Position numbers and translations under genes: made by a program. From an uncultured Paracoccaceae bacterium (GTDB lineage: Bacteria > Pseudomonadota > Alphaproteobacteria > Rhodobacterales > Rhodobacteraceae): DNA of 64,000 nucleotides. The notes under the pieces are model-generated. The model was given only the letters and a program-made list of their open reading frames with translations. It had not been told where the DNA came from and searched no databases. This document shows, piece by piece, positions 8,747 through 17,644 of the stretch (position 1 is the stretch's first letter; each line of letters opens with the position of its first letter). The stretch is taken from NCBI GenBank assembly GCA_958439195.1, contig OY288160.1, positions 248,001 through 312,000 on the forward strand. The letters are read 5' to 3'.

Positions 8747-9295
8747 ATGAAGGCGATCCTTTTTGTGCTGTTCCTGCTGGTTGCAATTGCCCCGGCGCGT
8801 GCCGATCCGGCGGCGCAGGTGCGGCAGATGGGGGGAGGGGTAGTGTTCCTGCGGCATGCCTTGGCGCCGGGGACGGGCGATCCGGCGGGGTTCCGGTTGG
8901 GGGATTGTGCCACGCAGCGCAACCTTTCGGACGAGGGGCGGGCGCAGGCGCAGGCGCTGGGGGATGCGCTGGGTGCGGCGATCCGGGCGGCGGGGGTGCC
9001 GGTGGTGCGCATACTGAGTTCGCAATGGTGCCGCGCGCGGGAGACGGCGGATCTTCTGGGCCTTGGGCCGGTTGAGGAAGAGGTTGGTTTGAATTCCTTT
9101 TTCGGCGATCCCGGCCAGCGTCAACCGGTGTTGGAAAGGCTTAACAATCGGTTAACGGACCTTCCTGACGGGATCACTGTCATGGTGACACATCAGGTGG
9201 TGATCACCGCCGTGACGGGAATGACCGTCGGGTCCGGTGGTGCCGTGCTGTATGATCCCGAAACCGGGCGGGCAGAGCGTTTGGCCCTTCCTTGA
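8747..9295 (+). CDS. Secreted histidine phosphatase family protein
   Basis: A 182-residue protein with a hydrophobic N-terminal signal peptide ending near ARA at residues 17-19. The phosphohistidine is H37 in FLRHAL, a variant of the RHG motif, followed by the second arginine in SSQWCRARETADLL and the second catalytic histidine in MVTHQVV. Substrate unknown; periplasmic relatives act on small phosphoesters. The ATG has TAGGAG upstream. It stands between tRNA-Cys and tauR with no obvious functional partner. Confidence 0.85.
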   Translation: MKAILFVLFLLVAIAPARADPAAQVRQMGGGVVFLRHALAPGTGDPAGFRLGDCATQRNLSDEGRAQAQALGDALGAAIRAAGVPVVRILSSQWCRARETADLLGLGPVEEEVGLNSFFGDPGQRQPVLERLNNRLTDLPDGITVMVTHQVVITAVTGMTVGSGGAVLYDPETGRAERLALP

Positions 9296-9343
9296 TGCAC
9301 CGCAGTTGGGGGGCAGGCTTGACGACGGTTGGACAGGGGCGCC

Positions 9344-9353
9344 TTATGTCCAG
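9344..9353 (-). promoter_or_regulatory. Possible single TauR half-site in front of tauR
   Basis: The minus strand reads CTGGACATAA, differing in one base from the CTGGACYTAA repeat I recall for TauR of Rhodobacter capsulatus. It lies 21 bases before the tauR start and could serve autoregulation. Only one copy was seen, so support is weak. Confidence 0.3.
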
Positions 9354-9373
9354 ATCAGTGGGGATAGGGCCAG

Positions 9374-10834
9374 ATGGCAATTCCGGTCGAAAGTTTCTTT
9401 CTGTCCGAGGGCGGCAGCGGCACGTTGCAGCAGCGTATTCGCCAGATGGTGGCGGAGGGTATTCTTGCCGGTCGGTTCCGGGCGGGGGATCGGATGCCGT
9501 CGTCAAGGGGGTTGGCGCTGCATCTGGGGGTCAGCCGGATCACGGTGACGCTAGCCTATACCGAATTGGTTTCTTCGGATTACCTGACCGCGCGGGGACG
9601 GTCGGGCTATTTCGTGAGCGAGGGCGTGCCTGTGCAGCCGGCCTTTCGCCCGGTGCCGCGCGCGGCGGGAACGGTGGATTGGGACGCACGGGTGGGGCGT
9701 CGGTTTTCCGGGATGGAACGCGTAGCGCGGCCCGAGGAATGGCGCGCCTATCCCTATCCGTTCATCTATGGACAGGCCGACCCCACCTTGTTTGACCATC
9801 AGAATTGGCGGCTTTGCGCGCTTCAGGCGCTGGGGCGGCGGGAGTTCGAGACGCTGACGGCGGACCGCTATGAGCGGGACGATCCGATGCTGATCGAATA
9901 CCTTTTGCGCAACATCTTGCCCCGGCGCGGGATCGACGCACGACCGGATGAGGTGCTGGTGACGATGGGGGCGCAAAATGCGCTGTGGCTGGCGGCGCAG
10001 GTGTTGCTGCGGCCGGGGGGGCATGCGGTGGTGGAAAACCCCGGCTATCCCGGTTTCCGCGCGATGGTGGCGCAGGCCGGGGCAAAGGTGACGCCGGTAG
10101 AGGTGGACGCGGGCGGGTTGGTGGTGGAGGCGTTGCCCGATGGGGTGGATGTGGTGTTCACCACGGCCAGCCACCAAAGCCCGACCAATGCCACCATGCC
10201 GATGGCGCGGCGGCAGGCGCTGCTCAGGGCGGCTGCGGCGCGGGATTTCCTTGTGATTGAAGATGATTACGAGTTCGAGATGAGTTTTCTGAAACCCGTG
10301 TCGCCGTCGATCAAGAGCCTCGACGCGGGCGGGCGGGTGGTGCATGCGGGGTCGTTTTCCAAATCGCTGTTTCCGGGGTTGCGGCTGGGGTGGCTGGTGG
10401 GGCCTGCGCCGTTCATCCGCGAGGCGCGGGCGCTGCGTGCGCAGGTGTTGCGCCATCCGCCCGGCCATGTGCAGCGAACAGCGGCCTATTTCCTGAGCCT
10501 GGGGCATTATGATGCGCTGGTGAACCGGATGAAGGCGGCGTTCCGCAAGCGGCGGCAGGCGATGGAGGAGGCGATTTCCCTGCACGGTCTGCGGGTTGCG
10601 GGGCAGGGCGGGTTTGGCGGGTCGTCCTTCTGGATGGAGGCTGTGGCGCATGTGGATACTGAGGCACTGGCGCTGCGGCTGCGCGGCGAAGGGGTGTTGA
10701 TCGAACCGGGGAGGGTGTTCTTTGAGCCGGGGACGGAGCGGCGGAATTTCTATCGGCTGGCCTATTCGTCGATCCCGGTGGCAAAGATCCCGGAGGGGAT
10801 TGCGCTGGTGGCCCGCGCGATGCGCGAGGCGTGA
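9374..10834 (+). CDS. tauR: MocR/GntR-type regulator with aminotransferase domain, probable TauR
   Basis: A 486-residue regulator. Residues about 15-85 form a GntR winged helix (MPSSRGLALHLGVSRITVTLAY). The rest is a class I aminotransferase-like domain with the PLP lysine at K330 in SFSKSLFPGLRLGW. In the related TauR of Rhodobacter capsulatus the regulator activates taurine genes. Here it sits directly before xsc-tauE-ackA-soeABC, and two TauR-like repeats lie in the gap upstream of xsc, so the TauR name is well supported by context. PdxR-type activation of vitamin B6 genes is the alternative but has no support nearby. Confidence 0.85.
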   Translation: MAIPVESFFLSEGGSGTLQQRIRQMVAEGILAGRFRAGDRMPSSRGLALHLGVSRITVTLAYTELVSSDYLTARGRSGYFVSEGVPVQPAFRPVPRAAGTVDWDARVGRRFSGMERVARPEEWRAYPYPFIYGQADPTLFDHQNWRLCALQALGRREFETLTADRYERDDPMLIEYLLRNILPRRGIDARPDEVLVTMGAQNALWLAAQVLLRPGGHAVVENPGYPGFRAMVAQAGAKVTPVEVDAGGLVVEALPDGVDVVFTTASHQSPTNATMPMARRQALLRAAAARDFLVIEDDYEFEMSFLKPVSPSIKSLDAGGRVVHAGSFSKSLFPGLRLGWLVGPAPFIREARALRAQVLRHPPGHVQRTAAYFLSLGHYDALVNRMKAAFRKRRQAMEEAISLHGLRVAGQGGFGGSSFWMEAVAHVDTEALALRLRGEGVLIEPGRVFFEPGTERRNFYRLAYSSIPVAKIPEGIALVARAMREA

Positions 10835-10845
10835 GGCGTGGGGTA

Positions 10846-10886
10846 GGGGCGTTGCCCCCCCGTTTGGCGGGCAAGCCCTTTCGGGC
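10846..10886 (+). terminator. Possible weak terminator region after tauR
   Basis: Two small hairpins follow the tauR stop: GGGGCGTTGCCCC at 10846-10858 and GCCCTTTCGGGC at 10875-10886. The second is followed by GCTGGGTTTATTTC, which is only loosely T-rich. It could separate tauR from the xsc operon, but no clean T-tract is present. Confidence 0.3.
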
Positions 10887-11033
10887 GCTGGGTTTATTTC
10901 TGGGATTTGGTGGTTTGGGCGATGCAGCAGCCTGTGCAGACCGGCAGTGCAGCAGGCTGTGCATACGCGCGGTGCCGGAAGGGGGCGTTAACCTTAATGC
11001 CAGGTCGCGAGTCGAGGGGGGTGGATCGGATAA

Positions 11034-11066
11034 CTGGACTTAAGTGGCCGGGTTTTCTGGCCCTAA
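11034..11066 (+). promoter_or_regulatory. TauR-type direct repeats upstream of xsc
   Basis: CTGGACTTAA at 11034-11043 is repeated as CTGGCCCTAA at 11057-11066, the starts being 23 bases apart, about two helical turns. From memory, TauR of Rhodobacter capsulatus binds two direct repeats CTGGACYTAA before its taurine genes; the first copy matches exactly and the second in nine of ten positions. Together with a MocR regulator next door this is good evidence that the operon starting at xsc is switched on by TauR. Confidence 0.7.
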
Positions 11067-11142
11067 GGCCGAGGCCGGATGCAGAGGTATCAAGGGGCAA
11101 AGCGCCCTTGTGGTGCGCGGTAGATTTAGCGGGAGACGACCG

Positions 11143-12918
11143 ATGCGGATGACGACGGAAGAGGCCTTTGTGAAAGTGTTGCAGATGCATGGCATCGACA
11201 ATGCCTTCGGGATCATCGGGTCGGCCTTCATGCCGATCTCGGACCTGTTTCCCACGGCGGGGATCACCTTCTGGGACTGCGCGCATGAAGGCAGTGGGGG
11301 CATGATGGCGGACGGGTTCACCCGTGCCTCGGGGCGGATGTGCATGATGATTGCGCAGAATGGCCCCGGCATCACCAATTTCGTGACGGCGGTTAAGACG
11401 GCCTATTGGAACCACACGCCGCTGTTGTTGGTGACGCCACAGGCGGCGAACCGGACGATCGGACAGGGTGGGTTCCAAGAGGTGGAGCAGATGGCCTTGT
11501 TCAAGGACATGGTCTGCTATCAGGAAGAGGTGCGTGATCCCAATCGGGTGGCCGAGGTGTTGAACCGCGTGATCCTGAATGCCAAGCGGCATTCGGCCCC
11601 GGCGCAGATCAATATGCCGCGGGATTATTTCACGCAAGTCATCGACATTGATCTGCCCGCCGTGGTGGAGTTTGAGCGGCCTGCGGGGGGAGAGGCCGCG
11701 ATGGCCGAGGCGGCGGCGCTGCTGTCATCTGCGAAGTTCCCGGTGATTTTGAACGGGGCGGGGGTGGTGATTGGCGGGGCGATTCCGGCCAGCATGGCCT
11801 TGGCAGAGCGGCTGAGTGCCCCGGTCTGCGTGGGCTATCAGCACAATGACGCCTTTCCCGGCAGCCATCCGCTGTTTGCGGGGCCTTTGGGGTATAATGG
11901 CAGCAAGGCGGGGATGGAGTTGATTGCCAAGGCCGATGTGGTGCTGGCGCTGGGGACGCGGTTGAACCCGTTTTCCACATTGCCGGGCTATGGGCTGGAG
12001 TATTGGCCCAAGGACGCCAAGATCATTCAGGTGGATATCAACCCCGCGCGGATCGGGCTGACCAAGCGGGTGGCGGTGGGCATCGTGGGGGATGCCAGGA
12101 AGGTGGCCGAGGGGATCATGGCGCGGCTGTCGGCCAGCGCCGGGGAGGCCGGGCGGAAGGATCGGTTGGACCTGATCGCCACGACGAAAAGCCGTTGGGC
12201 GCAGCAGCTGGCGTCGATGGACCATGAGGATGACGATCCCGGCACAAGCTGGAATGCGCGGGCGCGGGCGGACAAGCCGGATTGGATGAGCCCGCGCATG
12301 GCGTGGCGGGCGATCCAGAGCGCGTTGCCGAAAGAGGCGATCATTTCCAGCGACATCGGGAATAACTGCGCCATCGGGAATGCCTATCCGACCTTTGAGG
12401 CAGGGCGGAAGTATCTGGCCCCCGGCCTGTTCGGGCCTTGTGGCTATGGTCTGCCCAGCATCGTGGGGGCCAAGATCGCCTGCCCGGATGTGCCGGTGGT
12501 TGGGTTTGCAGGCGACGGGGCGTTTGGCATTGCGGTGACGGAATTGACGGCCATCGGGCGGCCGGAATGGCCTGCGGTGACGATGGTGGTGTTCCGCAAT
12601 TACCAATGGGGCGCGGAGAAGCGCAATTCGACCCTGTGGTATGACGACAATTTCGTCGGCACCGAGTTGGACACGCAAGTGAGCTATGCCGGGATTGCGC
12701 GGGCCTGCGGTTTGCAGGGCGTTCAGGCCAAGACGATGGAGGAGTTGCGCGACGCGCTGGCCAAGGCGGTGACCGACCAGATGGAGCATGGGAAGACCAC
12801 GCTGATCGAGGCGCTGATCAATCAGGAACTGGGTGAGCCGTTCCGCCGGGATGCGATGAAAAAGCCTGTGGCGGTGGCGGGGATCAGCAAGGCGGACATG
12901 CGCCCGCAGGTGGTTTGA
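11143..12918 (+). CDS. xsc: Sulfoacetaldehyde acetyltransferase
   Basis: A 591-residue thiamine-diphosphate enzyme that converts sulfoacetaldehyde and phosphate to acetyl phosphate and sulfite in the cytoplasm. The N-terminus (MTTEEAFVKVLQMHG, then FGIIGSAFMPISDLFP and CAHEGSGGMMADGF) is characteristic of Xsc rather than other acetolactate-synthase relatives. The C-terminal diphosphate site begins GDGAFGIAVTELTA. The ATG at 11143 has GGGAGA six bases upstream; upstream codons in the same frame look non-coding. First gene of the operon; its stop shares one base with the tauE start. Confidence 0.96.
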   Translation: MRMTTEEAFVKVLQMHGIDNAFGIIGSAFMPISDLFPTAGITFWDCAHEGSGGMMADGFTRASGRMCMMIAQNGPGITNFVTAVKTAYWNHTPLLLVTPQAANRTIGQGGFQEVEQMALFKDMVCYQEEVRDPNRVAEVLNRVILNAKRHSAPAQINMPRDYFTQVIDIDLPAVVEFERPAGGEAAMAEAAALLSSAKFPVILNGAGVVIGGAIPASMALAERLSAPVCVGYQHNDAFPGSHPLFAGPLGYNGSKAGMELIAKADVVLALGTRLNPFSTLPGYGLEYWPKDAKIIQVDINPARIGLTKRVAVGIVGDARKVAEGIMARLSASAGEAGRKDRLDLIATTKSRWAQQLASMDHEDDDPGTSWNARARADKPDWMSPRMAWRAIQSALPKEAIISSDIGNNCAIGNAYPTFEAGRKYLAPGLFGPCGYGLPSIVGAKIACPDVPVVGFAGDGAFGIAVTELTAIGRPEWPAVTMVVFRNYQWGAEKRNSTLWYDDNFVGTELDTQVSYAGIARACGLQGVQAKTMEELRDALAKAVTDQMEHGKTTLIEALINQELGEPFRRDAMKKPVAVAGISKADMRPQVV

Positions 12919-13661
12919 TGGTCTTTGAGCTGTCCCTGATGGGGACAGTCTGGATGGCGGTGGCGATTGTCGTTGCCGCCTTTATCCGGGGTTATTCGGG
13001 GTTTGGTTATTCCGCGATGGTGATTGCGGCGTCATCCTTGGTGATGAACCCGCTGAACATGGTGGCGGTGGTGGTCATTCTGGAAACCGCCATGTCGTTG
13101 CAGGCGGCGCGGGGGATTTCGCAGGATATCGACTGGCGGCGGGTCTGGCTGATGCTGGCGGGGGCGGCGGTGGGGTTGCCGCTGGGCCTGTGGGCGCTGA
13201 CGGGGATATCGGAGGATGCGGCGCGGGCGGTGATATCGGCCTATGTGTTGGTGATGTGTCTGGTGTTGCTGGCCGGGTGGCGCATGGCCACCGAGGCGCG
13301 GGGCATGTCGAACCTGGGGATGGGGGTGATTTCCGGGCTGGCCAATGCGCCGGGGATGGGGGGGCTGCCGATTGCGGCCTTTTTCGCGGCGCAACCGATG
13401 CGGGCGGCGGTGTTCCGGGCGACGTTGATTGCGTATTTCCCGATCCTCGATCTGTACTCTGCGCCTTTGTATTGGTGGGCGGGGTTGGTGAGTTGGGACA
13501 CGCTTTGGGCGTCGCTGATTGCGCTGCCGCTGACCTTTCTGGGTAACTGGCTGGGAAGCCGACATTTCCTGAACACCGACCCGCAGGAGTTTCGGCGCTT
13601 TGCCATATTGCTGTTGGCGGGGTTGGCGGGGATGGGGCTGGTGAAGGCGGTGCTGTTTTGA
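12918..13661 (+). CDS. tauE: TauE-type sulfite/sulfonate exporter (TauE/SafE family)
   Basis: A 247-residue membrane protein with about eight hydrophobic segments. The duplicated TauE/SafE motif is seen as FIRGYSGFGYSAMVIAASSLVMNP near the start and GLANAPGMGGLPIAAFFAAQP in the second half. Position directly after xsc, with overlapping stop and start, indicates export of sulfite released by Xsc. Its stop is overlapped by the ackA start. A closely related family member at 22539 lies outside the operon. Confidence 0.9.
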   Translation: MVFELSLMGTVWMAVAIVVAAFIRGYSGFGYSAMVIAASSLVMNPLNMVAVVVILETAMSLQAARGISQDIDWRRVWLMLAGAAVGLPLGLWALTGISEDAARAVISAYVLVMCLVLLAGWRMATEARGMSNLGMGVISGLANAPGMGGLPIAAFFAAQPMRAAVFRATLIAYFPILDLYSAPLYWWAGLVSWDTLWASLIALPLTFLGNWLGSRHFLNTDPQEFRRFAILLLAGLAGMGLVKAVLF

Positions 13662-14812
13662 GCGTGCTGGTGGTGAATGCCGGATCATCGAGCCTGAAGG
13701 TGGCGGTGTTTGATGATGCCTTGCGCGAGGTGATGGCGGGCCGCGTGACCGAGATCGGCAGCATGGGCGCGCGGGTGGAGGCGGGGCCATTGGTGGGCGT
13801 GCGGCCTGTGGCAGACCATGCGGCGGCGCTGGCCTTGATCCTGGAGGCGATGGAGGAGGCGGGGATCGCCGTGAGCGGCCTGACGGCGGCGGCGCATCGG
13901 GTGGTGCATGGCGGGGCGGGGCTGGTGGCGCCGTGCCGGGTGACGGAGGCGGTGGTGGCGGAGGTGGAGGCCTGCGTGCCGCTGGCGCCGTTGCACAACC
14001 CGGCGAACCTGACGGCGATCCGGGCGTTGGCCGCGCTGGTGCCGGATTTGCCGCAATATGCGAGTTTCGACACGGCCTTTCATGCGACGAACCCTGAGGT
14101 GGCGCGGCGCTATGCTTTGCCTGCGGAGGCAGAGGCGCTGGGCTTGCGGCGGTATGGGTTCCACGGGATCAGTTACGCGTCAATTGTTCGAAAAGTGCAA
14201 GAAGTGGGAGGTAAACCCCTGCCTGAACGGCTGCTTGCGTTCCATTTGGGCAATGGTGCCTCGGGCTGTGCGATCCTGAACGGGCGGTCTGTGGCCACCA
14301 CGATGGGCTATTCGCCGCTGGACGGGTTGACGATGGGGACGCGGGCGGGGGCGATTGACGGCAATGCCGTATTGCGGCTGGCCGAGGTGCATGGGGTGGC
14401 GGGCGCGGGGCGCATCCTGAACCGAGAAAGTGGTTTGCTGGGGTTGGGCGGGGCGTCGGACATGCGCAGTTTGCAGCGCGCCGGAACGGTAGAGGCGCGG
14501 TTTGCGGTGGCGCATTTCTGTTATTGGGCGGTGCGCCATGCGGGCAGCCTTATTGCTGCGATGGGGGGGCTGGATGCGGTGGTCTTTACCGGGGGGATCG
14601 GTGAGAATGACCGTATGGTGCGGGGGGAAATCCTGACCGGATTGCGCTGGGCGGGGGTAGAGTTTGATGCGGCCGCCAATGCCGACGGCGCCGCGATGTT
14701 GCATGCCGAGGGAGCGCGTGTCGCTGTCTGGATAGTGCCGGCGGAGGAAGAGCGCCAGATTGCACTGGAGGCGATGGCGGTGCGGGCGGCAGAACGGAAG
14801 GGGGAGGTGTGA
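13658..14812 (+). CDS. ackA: Acetate kinase
   Basis: A 384-residue enzyme making ATP and acetate from acetyl phosphate and ADP. Motifs: LVVNAGSSSLKVAVF at the N-terminus, AAHRVVHGG, RYGFHGISY, HLGNGASGCAI and the VFTGGIGEND adenosine loop. The start is most likely the TTG at 13658, which overlaps the tauE stop; a GTG at 13664 is the alternative. Placed between tauE and soeA, it takes the acetyl phosphate made by Xsc, a position often held by phosphate acetyltransferase in other xsc clusters. Confidence 0.93.
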   Translation: MSVLVVNAGSSSLKVAVFDDALREVMAGRVTEIGSMGARVEAGPLVGVRPVADHAAALALILEAMEEAGIAVSGLTAAAHRVVHGGAGLVAPCRVTEAVVAEVEACVPLAPLHNPANLTAIRALAALVPDLPQYASFDTAFHATNPEVARRYALPAEAEALGLRRYGFHGISYASIVRKVQEVGGKPLPERLLAFHLGNGASGCAILNGRSVATTMGYSPLDGLTMGTRAGAIDGNAVLRLAEVHGVAGAGRILNRESGLLGLGGASDMRSLQRAGTVEARFAVAHFCYWAVRHAGSLIAAMGGLDAVVFTGGIGENDRMVRGEILTGLRWAGVEFDAAANADGAAMLHAEGARVAVWIVPAEEERQIALEAMAVRAAERKGEV

Positions 14813-17580
14813 TGGGACAGCCGAAGGTCGATACTTCACCCAAGGTGTCGGATGAGGTGAAAAAGACCACCTGCTATATGTGCGCCTGCCGTTGCGGGAT
14901 AAATGTGCATCTGACCAGCGGCAAGGTTACCTATATCGAAGGCAACCGCGACCATCCGGTGAACAAGGGGGTGCTGTGCGCCAAGGGGGCGTCGGGCATC
15001 ATGCAGGTGACGGCGCCATCGCGGTTGCGCGCGCCGCTGCGGCGGGTGGGGCCGCGCGGATCGGGGGCGTTCGAGGAGATTTCCTGGGACGAGGCTTTGG
15101 AGACGGCGGTGGCCTGGATGAAGCCGCTGCGCGAGGAGGCGCCCGAAAAGCTGGCGTTTTTCACCGGGCGGGATCAGAGCCAGAGTTTTACGGGGTGGTG
15201 GGCGCAGCAATTTGGCACGCCCAATTACGCCGCGCATGGCGGGTTTTGTTCCGTCAACATGGCGGCGGCGGGGATATACACGATTGGCGGCGCGTTCTGG
15301 GAGTTTGGGCAGCCGGATTGGGCGCATACAAAGTTGTTCGTGCTGCTCGGGGTGGCCGAGGATCATGACAGCAATCCGATCAAGATCGGCATCGGCAAGC
15401 TGAAGGAACGGGGCGCGAAGGTGGTGGGCGTGAACCCGGTGCGGACCGGGTATAACGCCGTGGCCGATGAGTGGTTCGGGATAACCCCCGGCACGGATGG
15501 GCTGCTGATCCTGTCGCTGATCCATTGCCTGCTGGCGGCGGGGAAGATTGACCTGGATTATCTGGCGCGCTGGACCAATGCACCCCTGTTGGTGAATGAG
15601 GCGGAGGGGCCGGAGAAGGGCCTTATCCTGAAAAATGCCGAAAGCCAGCCCTTTGTGATTGATCGCCGCACGGGGATGCCTGCGCCGTGGGATGGGGCCG
15701 GTGTGCAGCCCGATCTGGGCGCGGTCTGGCAGGGACATCGGACGGTGTTTCAGCATATGGCGGAGCGGTATCTTTCGCCCGATTATGCACCCGAGGCGGT
15801 GGCGGATCGGGTGGGGATTGATGCCGCGCGCATCCGGGGGCTGGCGGCGGAACTGGCGCGGGTGGCCTTTGACGAGGCGTTCGAGTTGCCCATCGCTTGG
15901 ACGGATTTTCGCGGCGACCGGCATGAGATGATGCAGGGGCGGCCTGTGTCTTTCCACGCGATGCGGGGGATTTCGGCGCATTCCAACGGGTTTCAGACGG
16001 CGCGGGCGCTGCATCTGTTGCAGATCGTGCTGGGCACGGTCGAGGTGCCGGGGGGATACCGGCTGAAGCCGCCCTATCCGAAACCGGTGGAGGCGCACCC
16101 CACCCCGCATTTCGTGGCGGCGGCGGGCAAACCCCTGTCGGGGCCGCATCTGGGCTATGTCCGGGGGCCGGAGAACCTGGCCTTGAAGGCGGATGGCACG
16201 CCGTGGCGGATCGACAAGGCGTTCACCTGGGAGAACCCGTTTTCGGCGCATGGGTTGATGCATATGGTGATCCCCAATGCCCATGCGGGTGATCCCTACA
16301 AGGTGGATACGCTGTTTCTGTATATGGCCAACATGGCGTGGAATTCATCGATGAATTCAGCGCGGGTCATGGAGATGCTGACCGATAAGGATGAGAGCGG
16401 GGAATATGTGATCCCGCGCATCATCTATAGCGATGCCTATGCGTCCGAGATGGTGGCCTATGCCGATCTGATCCTGCCGGACACGACCTATCTGGAGCGG
16501 CATGACTGTATTTCGCTGCTGGATCGGCCGATTTCCGAGCCGGATGCGGCGGGGGATGCGATCCGCTGGCCTGTGGTAGAGGCGGACCGCGATGTGCGGG
16601 GGTTTCAGTCGGTGCTGCTGGACCTTGGGGCGCGGTTGGGGTTGCCTGGGATGGTCAAGGACGATGGCAGCCCGAAGTTCAAGGATTACGCCGATTACAT
16701 CGTGACCCATATCCGCCGCCCCGGTGTCGGGCCGTTGATGGGGTTTCGCGGTGATGGGACGGCAGAGGGGCGTGGCGAGGCGAACCCTGACCAATTGGCG
16801 CGGTATATCGAAAACGGCGGGTTCTATCAGGCGCATGTGCCGGACGGCGCGCAATATTACAAACCGTGGAATGCGGCCTATCAGGAGTGGGCCGTGGCGA
16901 CGTCGTTTTATGAAACGCCGCAGCCTTACCTGTTTTCGATCTGGTCGGAACCGATGCGCAAGTTCCAACTGGCGGCCGAGGGGCAGGGGTTTTTGCAGCC
17001 GCCCGATCATCTGCGAGACAGGTTGAAGCTGGCGATGGACCCTTTGCCGGTCTGGTATCCACCCTTTGGCGAGGCGGCGAGGGCGGAGTTCCCGGTGCAT
17101 GCCATCACCCAGCGGCCGATGGCGATGTATCATTCCTGGGGGTCACAGAATGCCTGGCTGCGGCAGATTCACGGGAAGAATTACCTGTATCTGCCGACCA
17201 GTATCTGGGAGGCACAGGGATTTGGGGACGGCGATTATGCGCGGGTGACATCGCCCACGGGCCAGATCGTGGTGCCGGTGGCGCATATGGCGGCACTGAA
17301 CCCCGATACGGTCTGGACGTGGAACGCGATCGGCAAGCGGAAGGGGGCCTGGGCGCTGGACGCGGGGGCACCGGAGGCGGTGGAGGGGTTTTTGTTGAAC
17401 CACCTGATTTCCGAGGTGTTGCCGGGGGCGGGGCGGGTGTCAAACTCTGATCCGGTGACGGGGCAGGCGGCGTGGTTTGATCTGCGGGTGCGGATCGAGA
17501 AGGTGGGTCCGCGGGAGCGGGCGGAGCCTGAGTTTGACGTGCTGCCGCGCGTGGTGCCGAAGGGGAGGACGCGGGCATGA
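14812..17580 (+). CDS. soeA: Sulfite dehydrogenase molybdopterin subunit SoeA
   Basis: A 922-residue DMSO-reductase-family enzyme. The N-terminal [4Fe-4S] ligands are C21, C24, C28 and C56. No twin-arginine signal is present, so the enzyme works in the cytoplasm, which separates SoeA from periplasmic sulfite dehydrogenases. It oxidises sulfite to sulfate and passes electrons to SoeB and SoeC. Assignment as Soe rather than another PsrA-like reductase rests on the operon with xsc and tauE and on the missing Tat signal. GGGAGG stands four bases before the ATG, which overlaps the ackA stop. Confidence 0.85.
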   Translation: MGQPKVDTSPKVSDEVKKTTCYMCACRCGINVHLTSGKVTYIEGNRDHPVNKGVLCAKGASGIMQVTAPSRLRAPLRRVGPRGSGAFEEISWDEALETAVAWMKPLREEAPEKLAFFTGRDQSQSFTGWWAQQFGTPNYAAHGGFCSVNMAAAGIYTIGGAFWEFGQPDWAHTKLFVLLGVAEDHDSNPIKIGIGKLKERGAKVVGVNPVRTGYNAVADEWFGITPGTDGLLILSLIHCLLAAGKIDLDYLARWTNAPLLVNEAEGPEKGLILKNAESQPFVIDRRTGMPAPWDGAGVQPDLGAVWQGHRTVFQHMAERYLSPDYAPEAVADRVGIDAARIRGLAAELARVAFDEAFELPIAWTDFRGDRHEMMQGRPVSFHAMRGISAHSNGFQTARALHLLQIVLGTVEVPGGYRLKPPYPKPVEAHPTPHFVAAAGKPLSGPHLGYVRGPENLALKADGTPWRIDKAFTWENPFSAHGLMHMVIPNAHAGDPYKVDTLFLYMANMAWNSSMNSARVMEMLTDKDESGEYVIPRIIYSDAYASEMVAYADLILPDTTYLERHDCISLLDRPISEPDAAGDAIRWPVVEADRDVRGFQSVLLDLGARLGLPGMVKDDGSPKFKDYADYIVTHIRRPGVGPLMGFRGDGTAEGRGEANPDQLARYIENGGFYQAHVPDGAQYYKPWNAAYQEWAVATSFYETPQPYLFSIWSEPMRKFQLAAEGQGFLQPPDHLRDRLKLAMDPLPVWYPPFGEAARAEFPVHAITQRPMAMYHSWGSQNAWLRQIHGKNYLYLPTSIWEAQGFGDGDYARVTSPTGQIVVPVAHMAALNPDTVWTWNAIGKRKGAWALDAGAPEAVEGFLLNHLISEVLPGAGRVSNSDPVTGQAAWFDLRVRIEKVGPRERAEPEFDVLPRVVPKGRTRA

Positions 17581-17587
17581 GGGGGGA

Positions 17588-17632
17588 CCAAAATTCTTGG
17601 AAGAATTTTGCAAATCTTTTTGAAAAGATTTG
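17588..17632. repeat. Two tandem AT-rich palindromes between soeA and soeB
   Basis: AAAATTCTTGGAAGAATTTT at 17590-17609 is a perfect inverted repeat with 9-base arms. It is followed at once by AAATCTTTT-TG-AAAAGATTT at 17612-17631, flanked by a C-G pair. Both would form tight RNA hairpins just before the soeB ribosome site. They stand out sharply from the GC-rich surroundings. Similar AT-rich double palindromes seem familiar to me from other Rhodobacteraceae, so this may be a dispersed repeat element; alternatively it may protect or attenuate the mRNA. Confidence 0.75.
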
Positions 17633-17644
17633 GGGGGGAAGGGC

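Noticed and set aside
10983..11000. GGCGTTAACCTTAATGCC near-palindrome upstream of xsc
   Set aside because: One mismatch and no link to a known regulator; the TauR-type repeats next to it explain control better.
14836..16284. 482-codon minus-strand frame opposite soeA
   Set aside because: Antisense shadow of the molybdopterin subunit, with no family features.
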